In this document: piece by piece, positions 1 through 12,444 of the stretch
Layout: every line of letters begins with the position of its first letter
Numbering within the stretch: position 1 is the stretch's first letter
Assembly (NCBI GenBank): GCA_036874045.1
Contig: CM072340.1
Span: 3,983,001 to 4,047,000 of the forward strand
DNA length: 64,000 nt
Direction of reading: 5' to 3'
Source of the DNA: Cymodocea nodosa
Taxonomy: Eukaryota > Streptophyta > Magnoliopsida > Alismatales > Cymodoceaceae
Position numbers and translations under genes: made by a program
Notes under the pieces: generated by a model
The model's input: the letters and a program-made list of their open reading frames with translations, nothing else
Told to the model about the DNA's origin: nothing
Database searches by the model: none

Positions 1-1511
1 CTAAAACATCTAATAAAGAAAAAAGAAACTAAACCTAGATTGATCCGATGGATATTATTATTACAAGAATTTGATCTAGAAATTAAAGATAAAAAAGGTT
101 GTGAGAATGTAGTAGCAGATCATTTATCAAGATTACAAATAGAAAAATCAAATATTGAAATTAAGGATAATTTTCCTGATGAACAGTTAATGACCATCAA
201 CACAATGCCTTGGTATGCAGACATAGTTAATTACTTAGTTACTGGTTTAACACCTAAGGATTGGAATAGACAGGATAAGAAATTGTTTTACTCAGGAGTA
301 AAATATTACTATTGGGAAGACCCATACTTATTTAAGAAATGTCCTGATCTGGTTTTAAGGAGGTGTGTTCCAGAAACTGAATATCCGAGCATATTATCTT
401 TTTGTCATGACCAAGCTTGTGGAGGACATTTTGGTTCGGGGAAAACTGCTGCAAAAATTCTACAATGTGGGTTTTATTGGCCAACACTATTCAATGATGC
501 TCACAAATATTGCTTAAGTTGTTTAAGATGTCAAGAAATAGGAAGAATATCAAAGAGGAATATGATGCCTCTTAATCCTATTATTGAGGTTGAAATCTTT
601 GATGTGTGGGGAATAGATTTTATGGGTCCATTTCCTATGTCTAATCAATTTAATTACATATTGTTGGGGGTGGATTATGTCTCTAAATGGATAGAAGCTA
701 TTCCTACAAAAACTAATGACAACAAAGTGGTAATTCAATTTATAAGAACAAATATATTTGCTAGATTTGGAATACCTAAAGCTATTATCAGTGATAGAGG
801 AACTCATTTCTGTAGTAGAAGTTTTGAAGCCTTAATGAAGAAATATGGAGTAAACCACAAAATTGCAACATCATATCATCCACAAACAAGAGGACAAGTA
901 GAAAGTGTAAACAAACAAATTAAATTAATCTTGAAAAAAATAATAAATCCTACTAGGACAGATTGGGCTAATAGATTGGTAGATGCACTTTGGGCTTATA
1001 GAACTGCTTATAAAACAAGCTTAGGTATGTCACCTTTTAGGCTAGTATATGGAAAAAGTTGTCATTTACTTGCTGAAATAGAACATAAAGCTTATTAGGC
1101 ATTAAAAACTCTGAACACTAATTTAAATCAAGCTGCTGAAAATAGAAAAATGTAATTAATTGAATTAGAAGAATTTAGAAATGAAACTTATTCAAAGACT
1201 GTCAAAGAAAAAGAAAAAATTAATTGTGGCATGATAGAAAAATTATTCCTAAAAGCTTTGAAATAGGACAAGAAGTGTATCTCTATATGACTAGACTCCA
1301 TAACCATCCAAGAAAATTGAAATCTAGATGGGCAGGACCTTACATAGTTCAAAATGTTTATCCTTATAGAGCTATTGAAATTGAAAATCCTAAAAATCAG
1401 AATATATTTAAAGTAAATGGACAAAGACTTAAACCTATTCTGAAAACACCAAAAAGCTCATTTGGAATTATAGAAGAAGTCAGAGTAGAGGATTACTCGA
1501 GTTTTACTTAG
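1..1511 (+). pseudogene. Athila-type gypsy RNase H end and integrase, decayed
   Basis: The first ~150 bases encode the RNase H tail ([11 protein letters not shown], then ADHLSRLQ). Integrase follows: an H2C2 zinc-binding segment at about 400-530 ([28 protein letters not shown]), then the catalytic core with WGIDFMGP (first Asp), DRGTHFC (second Asp) and GQVES (Glu), then a C-terminal domain ([17 protein letters not shown]) ending at the TAG before 1512. The enzyme inserts element cDNA into chromosomes. This copy is dead: TAG at 1096-1098 replaces a Trp codon, TAA at 1153-1155 replaces a Gln codon, and the frame shifts near 1220. The window cuts its 5' side. It is closely similar to integrase at 19022-19836 and 49787-51130. 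Family assignment is firm; the Athila label rests on the RT and gag of sister copies. Confidence 0.93.
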
Positions 1512-1589
1512 TAAGAAATCAATTTTTATGTTTATATATAAAAAAAAAATTTTAAAAAAAAAAACATTAAAAATATATATAAAACATAA

Positions 1590-1800
1590 AAATCGTTGCG
1601 GTTCAACTGATTGGATCCATCGGTATGACCGGAACATAAAAAATATGAATATTAATGTTTAGAAAAAATTTTGGTTTTACTGAAATATAGTATCGATTCA
1701 ACCGAAAGAAAAAAATAAAAAATAAAAAAAATAAAAAAATATATATTTAGGTCTGACCGAAACATAGTATCGGTTAAATTGGTAACAAAATAGAAAAACT
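1590..1800 (+). repeat. Degenerate CCGAAACATAGTATCGGTT tandem units
   Basis: About three loosely spaced units share GGT(C/T)NGACCGAAACATAGTATCGGTT, separated by A-rich runs. Each unit has a short inverted pair (GGTC/GACC, CCGA/TCGG). The best-expanded version is at 28770-29190. Function unknown. Confidence 0.6.
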
Positions 1801-1846
1801 ATTCTCTGTAATATATTATTATTATATTTGCTTGTACGGGGGGGAG

Positions 1847-1946
1847 TCCGTTGAGTTACGTTTAACTCAACGAGCTTACTCCGTTGAGTCTTGAGTTAGT
1901 CAACGAATTTATTCCATTGAGTTAACTATAACTCAATGGAGTATTG
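1847..1946 (+). promoter_or_regulatory. Palindromic TCCGTTGAGTTA array upstream of ORF3
   Basis: Several copies of TCCGTTGAGTTA and its complement TAACTCAACGGA sit in hairpin pairs with 4-6 base loops. Each arm contains CCGTTG, which fits the plant MYB core CNGTTR. The array lies about 190-290 bases before the ORF3 start. Arrays of the same kind precede the other gypsy ORFs. Regulatory function is inferred from position and motif only. Confidence 0.4.
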
Positions 1947-2132
1947 TAGCTAAGATCGCAGATAAAATAGTAATAGTTGGTTCGGGAAATGACCCGATTA
2001 CCTGCCTAAACTTAGGGCTCATTTAAACTAAAACCTAGGGTTTTGGGGGCATTATCCGGCAAATCATTTAGAATCTAGAACATTAGAAATCAGAGCGATT
2101 TCATGATATTGTGTAACTCCACGTTGAGGAAG

Positions 2133-4343
2133 ATGACGCCTGAATTCTGGGAAAAGGCAGTGGACACCGCACAGTTTCTGAAGGAATCTGAAGAATGGCA
2201 CACGAGGTAGAAGATCAGAAATACAACGAGAGAGAAAGAGTTACAGAAGGTAGAATCAGAACTCTTTAACTTGAGAAAAATTTTGGTTGAATTAGAAATA
2301 TAGATACCACAGATAATGGAGACACGAATTAGAGTGGCAACTGAAATTGCATTAAGTAAAGAAAGAAAAATCTGGCCAAACAATGAAGTAGCCCTAGAGC
2401 TAGTTCAATGTAAAGCCAGATTGTGGTTTAAGAAACGTATTGTTGGTCGAGGAAGCTGGGAAATATGGCAGCATGAACAACAAGAGGCAACTGAAGGACA
2501 AGAAGAGCCGACTGCTGAAAGACCTGTTCTTGAGGAGCAGTAGTTAGGACCTTCAGTTCCACCATTTAAGCCGTTGGCACGAGCAGAAATGATGGGGCCT
2601 TCGACTGAAGAAGAAATAAGAGAATTTGCAGAACTGGTTCAAGTTGAGAAGAACTAAGGAGAATCAGAAGATTTGGCAGTGGCCAAAGCACACCTAGTGT
2701 TTGATGCACTTTACAAAAAGAGGGCTGTAGAAAAGTTGAAAGCCCAATATAAAATCAAATTGGAATAGCATCACGAAGCTATTGCCAGAACTGCTGCCAA
2801 ATCTGCTATAAAAGAAGCTGAAGCTAGTCCTTCGGGACCAGTAGTTATAAAAACAATTAAATAGGAAGAGCCAGTACCTGTGGCTTGAAGGCCTACAGAG
2901 CCTACTTTTGTAGATTTAATTTCAGAAGATGAAGAGGAAGAACAGGCACAACTAATCAGAAAAAAGAAAGGAAAAGAAAAAGTGCCTGAATTTGAGGAAA
3001 TTAAATTTGAAGTACCAATTTTTACAAGGCCTATGGAGCAGATTTTTATTAACCTGCTATCCGATTTTGAGGAGGAGCAGGAGGAGCAAAGAAAAGAGGA
3101 AAATCAGGCTGAAATTAGTCTACAGCTTGTACAAGAAGAAACAGAAATTAGGACAGAAACTGAATTGCCCGTGACTCCATCCCAATCTGTTACAGAATCA
3201 GAAAGAACAGTAATAGAATAGATTGGTAGTCAGGAGGAGCAAGAAAGTGAAGAAAATGAAGAGGCTGAAAGAAGCCATTTGGACAAATATAATTTCACAG
3301 ATTCCACTGAAGAACAAGAAACTCTTCAGCAATTTATGGAGAGAATTCAAGACAGAGTGGAGAGTTCTACCGGCTCACCACCACAGACAGAAGCAAAAGC
3401 AAAAATCCAGGAATCTAAAGAGAATGTCCAAATGCAGCTTATGCTAGAGAAATATCAAGGACAAACCCCTTAGGAGCAACAAAGTCACCTTCCTGACCCG
3501 ACTGAAACAACAATTTTGAATGAAGTACATTTTTGTAGTTAGGAAGCTTATACCAAATACCAAGAAATAAGGGGTTATAATATAATTTATAGTAGACTAG
3601 TAAATTGGGATGGAATGCAAGAAATCAAAGAATTATTTGAATTCCAAGGTCTACTGCAATTTATATCTCAAGAAAGAGGGCATGCAGTATATGAAAATTT
3701 AGTGCCCTATTTCTATGCAAATTTGAGAGAAAGAGAAGGAGGATTAATTTCAAATGTGGAGGAAGCTGATGTACAGATAACACTAGAGCTTCTCCACAAC
3801 ATATTTGGGTTAAAGAATGAAGGAACAAAAATTTTGGAAGATACAACTGCAGTTTAATGGACTGAACAGCAAATTAAGGATTGCTTAGCTATCAATCCTA
3901 GTGTGCCATTATTAAACAGATTGAAACATTTAAATGGTAAAGCACACATGGTAGCTAACATTCTGATTAAGAATGTCTATCAACGACAAGGCCATGACAT
4001 AGAATTAAGTCAATTTGTCAAATGGGCCACGTATGCAGTTGTAAATAAGATCCAAATAAATTGGTCTGTAGTTTTTATCTCCAAGCTGAAAACAGTGAAG
4101 AAGAAATTATTTTATGGAGATTTGATTCCACTGTTGATGGTGGATTGTATTGATTTCACTAAATGGACATCAAAAAGGATCAGATCTAGAACCATTTCAG
4201 TGAAAGAATACAGAAATTTTGTAGCTACAGAATTAGCTGTACCTTTTAGAGAAATTGCAGGAGCAGTAGAGAGGATAAATCAATTAGAGCAGCAATTAGA
4301 AAAACTCCAGAAGGAAGTAGATGAACTTAGGCATAAAGATTAA
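2133..4343 (+). pseudogene. Gypsy accessory ORF3 (plant transposon-type domain), decayed
   Basis: Reads MTPEFWEKAVDTAQFLKE at the start, then a basic region (RLWFKKRIVG), a long Glu-rich central part with repeated VEP(I/T)FVDLIS and ETELPVTPSQSVTES words, and a globular C-terminal part. The last part (from about 3615: ELFEFQGLLQFI, ENLVPYFYANL, then HMVANILIKNVYQRQGHDIE) resembles the domain often annotated as 'putative plant transposon protein' downstream of plant pol genes. It ends in a predicted coiled coil (RINQLEQQLEKLQKEVDEL). Many in-frame stops, several of them TAG where sister copies have CAG. The first ATG of sister copies is TTG here. Function unknown; position is that of the env-like third ORF of Athila and SIRE elements, but I see no signal peptide or membrane segment. 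Confidence 0.75.
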
Positions 4344-4912
4344 ATTGTATTGTTCGTCTACTTGTGTAAAATTGTATGAAATTGTATGGTGTACTTGTAA
4401 TGTAATTGATTCATATTAATGAATATAATTTTTCAGATGCAATTTTCATACGTATTTGGATGTGAAATGAATGGAATTTAGTGAATATTATGTAATTTGT
4501 GGAACTTTATGAATATGTAACAGATTTACAATTTGCTGAATGACAGGATAACTGCTTAAAAATTTCTGCATGTTATAAGGTAAAATGTAAATTCTGCATA
4601 ACATAAAATGACCTGCAAGTTAAATCTTTATATAATGTTCAGATTTAAATATATTTTAAGCAAAATGAGGCATTAATGACATAGATTTAACTTTATTACA
4701 GTTAGCAGAATGAAAAACAAAGAAAAAAAAATAGAATAGAAAAACTTACGAGAGTGAAACTTAGAAGTTGCCAAGTGTTAACTCAACAAAGTAAGTCCGT
4801 TGAGTTAACCGTAACTCCACGAGGTCAGTAATATAATATAAGGTCACTCCGTTGAGTTATCTGTAACTCAACGAAGTTAGTCCGTGGAGTTAGCAAAATT
4901 GTCCACTCTATC
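4344..4912 (+). other. Spacer downstream of ORF3
   Basis: Non-coding, rich in TGTAAT/GAAT words, homologous to 46400-46966 read on the other strand. It ends with a palindromic array (4776-4894). At about 4910 it joins abruptly to a second ORF3 N-terminus, which marks a rearrangement junction. Confidence 0.65.
4776..4894 (+). promoter_or_regulatory. Palindromic TCCGTTGAGTTA array
   Basis: Contains AACTCAACAAAG, GTCCGTTGAGTTA, GTAACTCCACGAGG, CTCCGTTGAGTTA and GTAACTCAACGAAG in succession. In intact order this array would lie before the small ORF and capsid ORF, which are missing here. Role inferred. Confidence 0.35.
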
Positions 4913-5938
4913 TTGAAGATCAGGAACATGACAAGAGAAAAAGAGCTACAGAAGGTAGAATCAGAACTCTTCAACTTGAGAAAATTTTTAGTTGATTTGG
5001 GTATACAAATACCCCAGATAGTAGAAACAAAAATCAAAGTAGCAACAGAAATTGCTTTAAGCAAAGAAAGAAAAATCAGGTCGAACAATGAAGTAGCCCT
5101 AGAGTTAATCCAGCGCAAAGCCAGATTATGGTTCAAAAAACGCATTGTTGGTTGTGCAAGGGGTGCAATAAGGTGGTAGCAACAAGCAGAGGAAGAATAG
5201 GAGGAGCCGACTATTGAAAGACCAATTCCTAAGGAACAGCAGCTAGGACCTTCAGTTCCACCATTCAGACCAATAATGTTGGGGCCTTCGACTGAAGAAG
5301 AATTAAAAGAATTTCAAGGACTGGTTCAAGTTGAGAAAAACCAAGGAGAACTAGAAGATTTAGTAGTAGCCAAAGTACATCTGGTGTTTGATGCACTACG
5401 TAAGAGGAGGGTTGCAGAAAAGTTGAAAGCCCAATATAAAATCAAAGTAGAACAGCATCAAGAAGCTACTGCCAGAACTGTTGTTAGATTTGTTGCAAGA
5501 GAAGCTGAAGTTGGTCCCTTGAGACCAGTAAATATTGAAAAAATTAAACAGGAAGAACCAGTACCGGTGGCTCAAAGGTGTGCAGAGCCTTTGTTTATAG
5601 ATTTAATCTTAGAAGAAGAAAAGGAAGACCAGACACAATTAATCACACGAAGGAAAGGAAAAAAGATAGTGCCTAAAGGTCAAGAGGAGATTAAATCTGA
5701 AATAACAATATCAAAAGGGCCTGTAGAGCCAATTTTTATAAACCTGCTATCTGATTCTAAGGAGGAGCAGGAGCAGCAGCAGCAAGAGCAAAGAGAAGAA
5801 GAAATCAGGCTGAAATTAGTCTGCAGCCTATACAAGAAGAAGAAATAGAAATTAGGGTAGAAACAGAATTGCCCGTGACTCCATCCTAATCTACCACAGA
5901 ATTAGAAAGAACAGTGACAGAGCAGATTGGTAGTCACT
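4913..5938 (+). pseudogene. Second ORF3 N-terminal fragment, cut by copia copy 1
   Basis: Begins inside the ORF3 N-terminus (RNMTREKELQKVESELFNLR) and continues through the basic RLWFKKRIVG segment and the Glu-rich middle (EEIKSEITISKGPVEPIF) to a copy of the ETELPVTPS word. It stops dead at the copia LTR (5939). It lies downstream of a complete ORF3 in the same orientation, so it is a partial duplication or a join between two elements. Stops at about 5177 and 5846 break it. Confidence 0.75.
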
Positions 5939-7549
5939 TGTAGTATCGTATGGCTACACAAGAGGGGGGTGAATTGTATATTTTTAATATTTTCTGAAAT
6001 ATAATTGAAACATTAAAACTCAAAAACAAGTTGAGACATTGTTTTCATAAAATCATTTTTATTCAAGGTTTCAATTACAATATACAATTCAATTCTCCTC
6101 AGAAATTGTAGATGCAATTATATTTTGATACCATGTATCATCTAAACAATTTCATAACTACAAATAGAGAAAACTAATTTACGGATTTTAAAACTTTTCT
6201 CCCTGTTTGAGATCTTTCTTCTTCTTCTTTTACTTCTTCAGCAATTCTTCAGTCACGAATATCTTGTCTTTTCATGCTTTACCGAATTTGCTTTCTTCTG
6301 ATACTTCAAATCTTCAGTGACGAAAATCTTACCTTTTTATGCTTCACTGAACTTTCTTCCACTTGAGGGATTTTCCCCGAGAAGGTGTTTTTGATCCCTG
6401 AAAAAGATTTTTCTTTTGGTGTGCAGGGATGGTTTGATCCATGAAAAGATTTTTCGTTTTGTGTGCAAGGATAAATTGATCAACGAGAATTCTATGCCTT
6501 TTATATTGTATCTTCATTTCATGCATATCCTTCACGTTTAACCACTACCAGTTTTCCACTTCTCCACGTCTTTTCTTTTTCCTTCATCGAAACACACGTT
6601 CTAACCCACGTTTATATTTCGAATTTCCTTTAATCTTTAGTCTTGGATCTCTAAAAAATTTCCTGCAAAATAAACTTTCTCGTCCAAAAGGTTTTCATCA
6701 GTGTAATAAGAAGTCGTTACTTTAATGTTAACTAAACGAGTAACACAAGTATATATATAACTTAACGTTTCTAACTTAACGAGTTCCTCATGTGCCATTT
6801 CACGTGACAAGTACTGTAGCTAACACAACGAACTAAGTCCATGGTGTTATGCTATCTCAACGAACCATCTCCGTTGTGTTATGATAACTCAACGAACCAT
6901 TTCCGTTGTGTTATGATAACTCAACGAACCAGTAATAAACAAATGTTTTTATAATAAGAATTTTACCACGTGCAAAACTAACAACTTAGGTTTATAACGC
7001 TAACCTAACGCGTTGCCTTAGTGTTCAATATAGCAACTCAACGTGTTTAGTTATGTTAACTTAACGAGTTAAACATGTGCACCTCACGTGATACAATACA
7101 ACATTCGTAACTTATAATTTCACCATGTGTATAACACTAACTTAATGAGTTCGTCTCTTGTTTTACTCACTAACTTAACAAGTTATCACGTGACCTATTT
7201 TAACTTTTAAGCCTCTAACTTAACGAGTTCTCACGTGACCTCTATACAAACAAAACTCTAACTTAACGAGTTGTCTAAACGTGCACTATTCATGATACAG
7301 AAGATATAACATTAAAGCATATCATGCTTTTCAATAAAAACACACGTTAACTTAACGTTTAGCTAAATGAGAAATTAATGCAACGAAACGACTAGATATT
7401 AACTTCAGATCCAATACAGACAAGTATTTATATCAATAAGCTTTTTCTGTATTAATTGATGATTTTAATTTCTTTTCACAAGCAATAGTAATTGAGCAAA
7501 TATGATTATTTTCATTCAGCACACATCATCAAAACAAAAATACTCAACA
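5939..7549 (-). repeat. Copia 3' LTR, subtype I
   Basis: About 1611 bases, TG...CA ended. Carries tandem AACGAACCAT(C/T)TCCGTTGTG units at 6840-6930, diagnostic of subtype I and shared with the LTR at 29543-31155. Also rich in TAACTTAACGAGTT words and G-boxes (TCACGTGA). Next to it the usual polypurine tract is absent; ORF3 sequence abuts the LTR directly, showing a deletion. Confidence 0.85.
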
Positions 7550-7554
7550 ACATT

Positions 7555-7819
7555 TCATTCTGTATTCTCTATCATATTTACTTCGAATACCCATGTATGT
7601 AATACTTGCATTAGTATGTTGAAGTTCTTATCTAACATCATCTAATATATCCTGAGAAAAGAAGTAATCTCTATAAAGTTCTTCTAACCTTTTGTCCACT
7701 CGAAATATTTTCTTGAACCAAGTACGTGGAACTTCATCATTCTCTATTTCTTTTCCTTTTGCATCACTTCTGCTTTTGCCTTTTCCTCTGCCACGACCTT
7801 TGTAGAACTTGGAGACCAT
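7555..7819 (-). pseudogene. Copia ORF3 N-terminal fragment
   Basis: Reads from ATG at 7819 as MVSKFYKGRGRGKGKSR, a basic Gly/Arg/Lys-rich start, then WFKKIFRVDKRLEELYRDYF. It matches the start of ORF3 at 36420-38687. The reading frame breaks near 7628 and the sequence runs straight into the LTR, so about 2 kb of ORF3 has been lost. Function unknown. Confidence 0.75.
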
Positions 7820-7843
7820 CGTCGCAGGTTGTAACAACAATAA

Positions 7844-9407
7844 GCGGGAATGATTTTCTTGACAAAGTTTACAAATAACCTAAGTCCCCGTGTAATAAGT
7901 GTTTAAATAGGGTTTTTAGGCGTATAACTCAACGTGAAGAGAAGTCAGGTTTAGAAATTAAATAAATATTGAATAAAGTTTATTCAATCAAGGTACCCGA
8001 AATATTCAAGTATAACTCGTTGAGTTAACTAACCTAACGAGTAAAACGCTGTCTAGAGGCAGTTTTACACGTTACCTTATCTAACATAACGTCTAGTTAG
8101 TACACTTAAAACAATTTTTGGATACTTCCAACTGAAACGTTCCGAAAACAACACACATGCTAAAACTTAACATTATCTTGAGAACATAGTAAACTATTTG
8201 AACATTTTGTCCTTTGAATCTAAAATAGTTTATTTGTCTGTTTAAATTATTTCATCAAGATTTTAAGAGGACATTAATTCAGATTAACTAAAATTTGTAT
8301 TTTAAATTATATTAATCTATTTTTGACGTTGTTAATGCTCCCCCTACAAATATACTTCAAATATATTCAATCAAAATACAAAATATACTTGTAGTGACAA
8401 TAGATGTTAAGTATAACTATACTTTTACATTTTCTTTTTAGAGACTTCCGTTATCCTGACATCATCAAAAATGATTTCCAGAATAAATTCCTACTGTATA
8501 TGAATCAAAACACAACTTTGAACTCAATTCGATTAATTCAAGGAGAATAAAAGAATGTATTTCAAATAAACGTTTTCAAAAGTACTAATGTTGATTCAAT
8601 AAATCAGTAGTCATATTGGTATAAACTATATGCGATTCAAAGATATCTGTAATTAATGAAACAACTTTTTCTTTTAAAATAGTAAATATTGATAATTTTC
8701 TTTAAAAGTTAGTTTGAAAAGCTTGAATCATACAAGAGCTTTCTAATGTACCCGTGTAATGAGCTTTCAGTCAACAATCCCAGATCTGATCAGGACCTTA
8801 GGTTGTCTAATTTAAAGAATCCTTTTTGAGGACAACAATCCTTACATACCTATCTACTCAAGTACAAAAGGCTCATGGTCAAACTGATCAATAAACTCTC
8901 AAAGATTTTTACTTTGTAAGCACTTTTCATTTTAAGCATAGTATATATGTATTCCATTAATATAGATGCAATAAAACACAAATCTCATACAATTTTTACT
9001 TCTATGATTACATTGAGAATATGAATCAGTTTCAATAAGCTTATACTTTTGATTAATAGTTTAAGATGAGTTACATATAACTTATTCTACAAGTTTAACC
9101 AATTAAGTCAAATTTATGCAAGATCATATGCATTTTCCTTGATTCAAAGAAAACATTTAATCAAAATTTCAGAATGTCAGAAGTATTTAATGTTTTTCAT
9201 TTACATTTCCACTTAAAATCGTAAAAACCATTAAAATTGATAAACTACTTAAAATCAATAAGATACTACTATGATTTTACAATAAATACATAGTATCTTA
9301 AGCAGTAGTTTAGATATTACTTTAGATATTTATAATAAGTATATAATATCTATGAGGTGAACAACATCATCAATAATATTTATCTTTTTATGTGGAGTTT
9401 AAGCATT
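7844..9407 (-). other. Copia spacer between RNase H and ORF3
   Basis: No open frame of note. The part from about 8480 to 9400 is visibly homologous to the non-coding DNA between the F-box gene and the polypurine tract of the gypsy elements (24080-25000 and 41840-42790). The most conserved stretch is about 8700-8910. Confidence 0.7.
8700..8912 (-). repeat. Conserved ~200-bp core shared with gypsy elements
   Basis: On the + strand it contains CTTGAATCATACAAGAGCTT, then TCTAATGTACCCGTGTAATG, CAACAATCCTTACATACC and AGTACAAAAGGCTC. The same words in the same order and spacing occur at 24330-24535 and 42090-42300 (gypsy) and, inverted, at 35303-35512 (copia copy 2). Function unknown. Confidence 0.75.
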
Positions 9408-12400
9408 TTACACATCCCATAGCCTACAAATACCTAAATTTAATCTAATGTAGCAGAATGTATTTTCGTCTAGAGGTTTTGTAAATATATCAGCTAATTG
9501 ATTTTTACTAGACACAAATTCTAATTTAATTTTTCTTTTAATTACGTTATCTCTTAGAAAATGATGTCTAACCTCTATATGCTTTGCTCTTGAATGTAAT
9601 ACGGGATTTTTGGAAAGATTTATTGCAGAACTACTATCACAATAAATCTTAGTTGTATCATAAGATAATCCAAAATCTTCTAAAGTTTGCCTTATCCATA
9701 GAATCTGAGTGCAACACAGTGCAACAGCAACATATTCAGCTTCTGTAGTAGAAAGTGCTACACAGTTTTGCTATTTACTAAACCATGACACCAAATTATT
9801 TCCCAATAATTGACATGTGCCACTGGTACTCTTTCTATCAGATTTAGATCCTACATAATCAGCATCAATATATCCTATAAGATCTATTGAACTATCCTTA
9901 GAATAATACAATCCGAAATTTTTAGTTCCTTGTATATATCTAAATATTCTTTTAACTGCAATTAAGTGTGATTCCTTAGGATTAGATTGAAATCTAGCAC
10001 AAACACACATAGCAAACATAATATCAGGTCTACTAGCACTCAAATAAAGTAAAGAACCAATCATACTTCTATATTTTCTTTGATCTATAGATTTTCCTAT
10101 GTCATCAATATCTAACTTTAAAGTAGTACTCATAGGAGTTCCTCGAATCCTTGTATCATTAAAATTAAATTTCTTAAGCATTTCATTTGCATATTTTTCC
10201 TGATTAAAAAATATACCTTTATCCATTTGCTTAATTTGAAGTCCTAGAAAATATGAAAGTTCTCCTATCATACTCATTTCAAACTGATTAGTCATCTCTT
10301 TAGAGAATATTTCTATCAACTTATCAGAGGTTGCTCCAAAGATTATATCATCCACCTATATTTGAACAACAATCTGATCTTTACCATCTCTCTTAATAAA
10401 TAGAGTATGATCCACTTTTCCCATGATCTAGGTGCTTGCTTCAAACTATATAAGGCTTTCTTCAATTTATACACAAAAGTCAGATTTTTAATATCTTCAA
10501 ATCCAGGTGGTTGTTTTACATAGACTTCTTCATTAATTAAACCATTTAGAAATGCACTCTTTACAACCATTTGATATAATTTAAAATCCATATAACAAGC
10601 ATAGGCCAATAATATTCTAATACTTTCTAACCTAGCCACAAGAGCAAATGTTTCATCATAATCAAATCCTTCGTCCTGTGTATACCCTTGTGCAACTAAT
10701 CTAGCTTTATTCCTTATAATTTGACCAGTTTCGTTAGTTTTGTTTCTAAAGATCCACTTTGTACCTATTATGGACTGATTTTCTGGTGGAGAAATTAATT
10801 CCCATACATCATTTCTGATGAATTGATTTAGTTCTTCTTGCATTGCCACTATCCAATTTTCATCAGATAATGCTTCTTGTATATTCCTTGGTTCCACCAT
10901 AGAAACAAACATACACATACTATTTAAATTTATTGAAGCTCTAGTTTTAACTCCCTCATTAATATTACCAATGACTTGAGTAATGGGATGTGATGAAGAA
11001 TAACGCCAATTTCTCTGATTTTCCTCAATATTCTCATCAACATCTAAAAGTCCATCACTTTCATCATTAGTTTGATCATTTAAGTTCATATTTTTGATTT
11101 TCTCAGATAAATCATCAATCTCTCTATTGATCTCTAACTCACTTGGAAAATTGATCATATCATCATTATCAGCTTTAGATTGAGATTCTCTAAGAGAATT
11201 TTCATTGAAGCTTACATGGAGGGTTTCTTCAATAGTCCTAGAGGTCTTGTTATATATTCTATAGGCTTTACTTCTAGTAGAGTAACCAACAAAAATTCCT
11301 TCATCCGATTTGGCTTCAAATTTATCCCTTTTATCCTTAGTATTAAGAATAAAACATTTGCAGCCAAATGGTTTCATATAGGAAATTTTTGGAACCCTAT
11401 TAAACATAATTTCAAAAGGAGTTTTATTAACATGAGGTCTTAAATGACTTCTGTTAATAACATAACAAGCTGTATTTACTGCTTCAGCCCAAAGATTTTG
11501 AGGTAACTTATGTTCATTCAACATAGTTCTGGCCATTTCTTGAAGTGATCTATTCTTTCTCTCAACAACACCATTTTGACACGGTGCTCTTGGAAAAAAA
11601 ATCTATGATCAATGCCTTGCTCATTACAATAGTTATCCATTTGATTATTATCAAATTCAGTTCCATGATCACTCCTAAGTTTTTGAATAGAGACACTTTG
11701 CTCATTTTGAACAAAATTGCAAAACATTTTAAATTTTTCAAAAACTTCTGCCTTAGATGCTAGAAAATATGCCCAAGTGTATCTAGAGAAGTCATCTACT
11801 AAAACAAATACATACCGTTTACCACCAAGACTCATGATTCTTGTTGGTCCAAATAGATCCATATGTATAAGTTCTAAGACTCTCTTGCTTGAAATATCAG
11901 TTTTTGATTTAAAAGAGTTTTTGTGAAGTTTACCTAACTCACATGCATCACATGTAAAGTTCTTTGAGTATTTAATCTTTGGTAAACCTCTCACTAAATG
12001 TTTTCTAGATAGTTTATGTAACAGTCTCATATTTATATGCCCAATCCTTCTATGCCATAGATATGCATCACTAGTTTCAGCTAGCAAACATGAATTTAAA
12101 TCAACTGCACCAGAAGGTAAAGATAAAATACATATAGAACCTTTTCTTTTAGCAATAAACTTAATTTCATCTGTATTTTTATCAATTATTTTGCATACAT
12201 TATCTTCAAACACTACATAATATCCATTTTCAGTTAGTTTTATGACACTCAGCAAATTATATCCTAGGTTTTCTACATATAGTACATTCGAAATAACACA
12301 AGTAGGAGTTATTTGAACATTGCCCATACCTATGATTTTATCTTTGCTTTTGTTTCCAAATGTTACACTTCCTTTCATGTTATTTGTAAAATTTTGTAAT

Positions 12401-12444
12401 AAACTTTTTTGTTCGGTCATGTGACTTGACGCTCCACTGTCCAA
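9408..12444 (-). pseudogene. Copia pol: protease, integrase, RT, RNase H, decayed
   Basis: From the right: aspartic protease site DSGASSHMT; integrase zinc region (LWHRRIGHIN, CDACELGKLHK) and core (HMDLFGP, RSDHGTEF); a frame break near 11590 where the catalytic Glu segment should be; integrase C-terminus (PFGCKCFI, EGIFVGYS); RT from about 10890 (KWIFRNKTNETG, ARLVAQGYTQ, AFLNGLINEEVYVKQPPGF); frame break near 10410; palm VDDIIFGAT; RNase H with DADYVGSKSDRKSTSG, ending at the stop at 9408-9410. The Tyr of YVDD is a TAG stop at 10356-10358. All domains are in the copia order PR-IN-RT-RH. It cannot yield active enzyme. Confidence 0.92.

Larger units (their letters stand above)
1512..2132 (+). 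other. Spacer between integrase and ORF3
   Basis: Non-coding, A/T-rich. It holds degenerate units with the words GGTTCAAC, CCATCGGTATGACCGG and CCGAAACATAGTATCGGTT, followed by a palindromic array at 1847-1946. The same spacer recurs at 19837-20447, 28541-29269 and 49204-49786, so it is an inherited part of the gypsy element. I see no gene in it. Confidence 0.7.

Noticed and set aside
550..807. 85-codon minus-strand frame antisense to integrase
   Set aside because: It recurs at 18928-19131 and 50492-50749 only because integrase is conserved; no start context, no family.
1847..1946. CRISPR-like array
   Set aside because: Units are short, inverted, with 3-10 base gaps; no regular spacers, and the genome is a plant.
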